NCBI GenBank assembly: GCA_017882025.1
Contig: JADGQG010000080.1
Location: 1-8,309 of the forward strand
Reading direction: 5' to 3'
Source of the DNA: Chloroflexota bacterium
GTDB lineage: Bacteria; Chloroflexota; Limnocylindria; Limnocylindrales; CSP1-4
DNA length: 8,309 bases
Shown here: one piece after another, positions 5,881 to 8,309 of the stretch
How positions within the stretch are numbered: position 1 is the first letter of the stretch
Layout: each line of letters starts with the position of its first letter
The notes under the pieces: model-generated
Databases searched by the model: none
What the model was told of the DNA's origin: nothing
The model's input: the letters and a program-made list of their open reading frames with translations, nothing else
Made by a program: the position numbers and the translations under genes

Positions 5881-7363
5881 ACCGGGCGATGGACACGTCA
5901 GTCGCGGTGCCGGAGGCGGTCCACGCGCGGCCGATGCGCACGGGGTCCGCGCTGCCGAATGGGAGCTCCGTCGCGGGCCCGGCCGGGAGGTCCGTCGGGA
6001 GGTCGGTCGTCAGCTCGCCGGTCCAGGCATCGCGCGTGGCGGTGGTGGCGGCGACGAACGGGCCGCCGGGCTCGCCCTCCCGGGTGCCGATCGCCCACGC
6101 GACGACGGCCTGGAGATCGTCGGCCGAGCCCGTGATGCGAACGCGGCTGGGATCGCCGGGTTCCGTGGCTGGGACCGGCCGGATGACAAGATCGAGCGTC
6201 GCGGCCGGCGGCATGGCGTCCGCGAGCGCGGCCACCTCGAAGCCGCCGCTTGCCTCGGGCGTGGCCAGGAGCCGCCGCCGCATCGCGGCGATGGCGGCCG
6301 GGCTGGCGTCCCCTGCGAGCCACCGCCGGGCCATGATCGCCGCCACGACGGGCGTCGTCCCGGAGCCGGCGAAGAGGTCTGCGACCAGGTCGCCCGGCTC
6401 GCTGGAGGCGGCGATGAGCCGCGCCAGGAGTGCCTCCGGCTTCTGCGTCGGGTAGCCGGTTCGCTGCGACTTCCGAGCGTAGTCGGCCGTGAACCAGTCG
6501 CGCGGCAGCGTCCCGGCCGGCACGAGCTGGCGATACGTTCGGCCAGGCTGGTCGCGGCCGGCGAAGCCACCGCCGTCGCGATACCGGATGACGTAGGGGC
6601 GTCCGTCCTCGTCGACGTGCCGGGACAGGGCGCGGCGTGAGCTTTCGCGGAGCGGCTCCAGGATTCGTTCGGGATGGAAGGTCCAGGTTCGGCCGCGCGT
6701 GTAGAAGAGGATGTCGTCGTGCTTGGCGTTGTAGCGCCGGCGGGCGAGCTCGCGGCCGGCGTAGACCCAGACGAGGTGATTGCGGAAGTTGGCCGCCCCG
6801 AAGATCTCGTCGCAGAGCAGCTTCACAGCGTGGACGGTTCGCGCATCCAGGTGGAGGTAGAACGACCCCGTCGGCGACAGGAGCTCGCGGATCAGCTCCA
6901 GCCGCGGCGCGAGCATGGCGATGAAGCCGCCGAGCCCGCCCGGCTGCTGGTCCGCGTATGCCGCCGGCCCGCGACGGGTCCCGGCGTCGGGCCCGTCTGC
7001 TCGGTTGGCAGCGCCTGCGCCCGCGCCCGCGCCGGACATCCTACCCATGCGCCTTTGCAGGTGGAAGGCGTCCCCGGTGCCGAACGGCGGATCCAGGTAG
7101 ACGAGGTCAACCCGGCCGGCGAGCTCGGCCAGGAGTGCCGGCAGGGTCCGCAGGTTGTCGCCGGCGACCAGCCGGTTCCCGAATGCGCCGGCCAGTCCCG
7201 GGAATCGCTCGATGACGCGAAGCGGCTCGACGCCGCCGTTCGGCCGGGTCCGCGATCCGTCGGCCGCGTACTTGCCGGGCCAGGTCAGCTCGAGGTCGTG
7301 CGCCGCGGAGGGCCCGCGCACCGCAGAGCGCCCTCCCGTGGGAGCACGTCGATCGTCGCTCAC
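5879..7363 (-). CDS. Site-specific DNA methyltransferase, beta class (type III Mod-like)
   Basis: A 494-residue S-adenosylmethionine-dependent methyltransferase, probably adenine N6 (or cytosine N4) specific. It opens with the Mod-like LTWPGKYA (26-33). The catalytic motif IV is VYLDPPFGTGD (88-98), followed by the conserved block LLSPTGSFYLHLDARTVHAV and by IFGAANFRNHLVWVY. GYPTQKPEALLARLI (303-317) and the S-adenosylmethionine-binding motif I, DLFAGSGTTPVVAA (329-342), come last. Motif IV before motif I defines the beta class. Residues about 108-142 are a low-complexity Gly/Ala-rich insert. At 494 residues it is shorter than classical type III Mod proteins. The frame stays open to the window edge, but that part is a shadow of the CPBP gene. 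I start at the GTG of 7361-7363, which overlaps the CPBP stop (GTGA). No restriction subunit or helicase is visible, so it may be a solitary methylase. Confidence 0.92.
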   Translation of the reverse strand: MSDDRRAPTGGRSAVRGPSAAHDLELTWPGKYAADGSRTRPNGGVEPLRVIERFPGLAGAFGNRLVAGDNLRTLPALLAELAGRVDLVYLDPPFGTGDAFHLQRRMGRMSGAGAGAGAANRADGPDAGTRRGPAAYADQQPGGLGGFIAMLAPRLELIRELLSPTGSFYLHLDARTVHAVKLLCDEIFGAANFRNHLVWVYAGRELARRRYNAKHDDILFYTRGRTWTFHPERILEPLRESSRRALSRHVDEDGRPYVIRYRDGGGFAGRDQPGRTYRQLVPAGTLPRDWFTADYARKSQRTGYPTQKPEALLARLIAASSEPGDLVADLFAGSGTTPVVAAIMARRWLAGDASPAAIAAMRRRLLATPEASGGFEVAALADAMPPAATLDLVIRPVPATEPGDPSRVRITGSADDLQAVVAWAIGTREGEPGGPFVAATTATRDAWTGELTTDLPTDLPAGPATELPFGSADPVRIGRAWTASGTATDVSIAR

Positions 7364-8196
7364 GTCGCCACCCGGCAGGCGTATGCGTAGAAGAGCGGCA
7401 CGTCCAGCGCCAGGTGAACCGTGAACGGGAGCAGCAGGGAGCGCGACCGCACGGCGACGAGGCCGGCGACCACCCCGCTCGTGACCATCCCCAGCCAGAG
7501 GAGCGGCGCCGCGCCGGTGACATCCGCGCCGAGGTGGGCGAAGCCGAAGATCGCCGCCTGGCCGAGCACCGCCCCGGCGAGGCCGAGGGCCGGCGTCGAC
7601 CAGCCCAGCAGGGCGCCTCGAAATTCGGTCTCCTCGAGGGCCGCGTTGGCGACGGCAAACACGACGGCGGGGATGAGCGCGCGAAGGTCGCCCGTGGCGA
7701 GGCCGACGTCGCCGAAGAACGGTCTGGCCAGCAGCGGCCCGATCCAGAGCGCGCCGGGCACCAGGACGAGCGGGGCAACGAGCGCGAGCGCCGTCACGCA
7801 CCGATCCGTCGGTCGTCGGATCCGCAGGGCCGCCCGATCGCCCGCGAGCGGAACGACGAGCACGAGCGTGCCCAGCACGAGGATCGCCTGGACGACGCGT
7901 GTCACGGTCGGCGGGGAGAGAAGGTCCGTGCAATGGAGCGCATCGGGGAGCGGCATCGGCGTCCCGGCGAGGCCCGCCCACGTCAACCCGACAGCTGCCG
8001 GCAGCGTGGCGAGCCATGCACGTCCCGTCGGGGTGCGAGCGTGTCCGCGGACCGTCGTCGCGATTGCCATGGCCGCCAGGACGGCGAGGACCACGGGGCG
8101 CAGCATGGGGATCGCTGCGCCCGACGCAAGCACGGCGATCGGCAGCCAGGCCTGCAGGCGGATCGCGAAGGCGGCAGCCGGACGAGCGGAGGGCAT
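7360..8196 (-). CDS. CPBP (CAAX protease/Abi) family intramembrane metalloprotease homologue
   Basis: A 278-residue multi-pass membrane protein with the three signature sites of the CPBP family (Rce1-like, formerly Abi): EETEFR (Glu188-Glu189 to Arg193, the EExxxR motif), FGFAH (Phe217 to His221, FxxxH) and HLALD (His261 to Asp265, HxxxD/N). All predicted catalytic residues are kept. About seven to eight hydrophobic segments flank and contain them, including 16-34, 36-50, 60-78, 100-118, 134-156, 171-187, 204-221 and 230-248. The substrate in bacteria is generally unknown; members are linked to bacteriocin self-immunity, protein maturation or membrane signalling. I chose the ATG at 8194-8196; an ATG at 8296-8298 would add 34 hydrophilic Arg/Pro-rich residues and cannot be excluded. 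The stop overlaps the methyltransferase GTG, so the two are co-translated. Confidence 0.9.
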   Translation of the reverse strand: MPSARPAAAFAIRLQAWLPIAVLASGAAIPMLRPVVLAVLAAMAIATTVRGHARTPTGRAWLATLPAAVGLTWAGLAGTPMPLPDALHCTDLLSPPTVTRVVQAILVLGTLVLVVPLAGDRAALRIRRPTDRCVTALALVAPLVLVPGALWIGPLLARPFFGDVGLATGDLRALIPAVVFAVANAALEETEFRGALLGWSTPALGLAGAVLGQAAIFGFAHLGADVTGAAPLLWLGMVTSGVVAGLVAVRSRSLLLPFTVHLALDVPLFYAYACRVAT

Positions 8197-8309
8197 GGTG
8201 GCAGGGTGCCTCAGCGCGCGACGCGCGGTTGGGTCCGGCGGTGCCACGGGTTGGCGGACCTCCCGTGCGGGGCCTGACGACGTCCCGTGCGAATCCATCG
8301 TGCACCACG
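8197..8309. promoter_or_regulatory. Upstream region of the CPBP-methyltransferase pair
   Basis: The region contains TCCCGTGCG twice (8261-8269 and 8283-8291), a 22-base period equal to about two helical turns, and a small hairpin CGCGC-GAC-GCGCG (8215-8227). These could be operator sites for the downstream pair. The window ends here and part may be coding if the longer CPBP start is used, so this is tentative. Confidence 0.25.

Noticed and set aside
7364..8308. N-terminal 315-residue extension of the methyltransferase frame
   Set aside because: It is Arg/Pro/Gly-rich and lies in another frame over the CPBP gene, whose catalytic motifs are intact. The GTG overlapping the CPBP stop gives a natural start.
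1..8309. CRISPR arrays, tRNA or rRNA genes, insertion sequences
   Set aside because: I found no regularly spaced repeats, cloverleaf-like segments, transposase motifs or terminal inverted repeats.

Overview
The window is very GC-rich and densely coded, with strongly G/C-biased third codon positions, tight gene packing and frequent GTGA/ATGA start-stop overlaps. This fits a high-GC, probably soil or freshwater lineage, such as a high-GC Chloroflexota group or an Actinomycetota. No marker gene settles which, so this is inference from composition and gene style only. I see no rRNA, tRNA, CRISPR array or insertion sequence.

Left part (43-2850, minus strand): a response regulator of the OmpR/PhoB type is followed by its membrane histidine kinase (GTGA overlap). 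A TetR/AcrR-type repressor follows after a 58-base gap. That gap holds a textbook TetR-style operator: ACCGAC, two bases, GTCGGT, inside a larger nested palindrome.

Middle part (3015-5611, plus strand), divergent from the two-component genes: four tightly packed genes that look like one operon. Two small single-pass membrane proteins of 106 and 149 aa come first. They share a V-Y-V-Q motif and a V-V-T-R-Q-S-G tail and so look like diverged duplicates. Next is an ApbE-like FAD:protein FMN transferase, then a six-helix ferric-reductase-type membrane protein with four histidines placed for two b-type hemes. This resembles the ApbE plus membrane-reductase loci of extracytosolic flavin electron transfer. 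However, the window holds no recognisable FMN-binding domain protein. The paired small proteins occupy the place where that partner is usually found and are the most interesting part of the window. The divergent two-component system is the natural candidate regulator.

Right part (5879-8196, minus strand): a CPBP/Abi-type intramembrane protease homologue is translationally coupled (GTGA) to a beta-class, Mod-like DNA methyltransferase. No restriction partner is visible. The 267-base convergent gap between this pair and the redox operon (5612-5878) has a strong hairpin at its left edge. At its right edge is a short coding-like stretch in another frame that may be a frameshifted tail of the methyltransferase.
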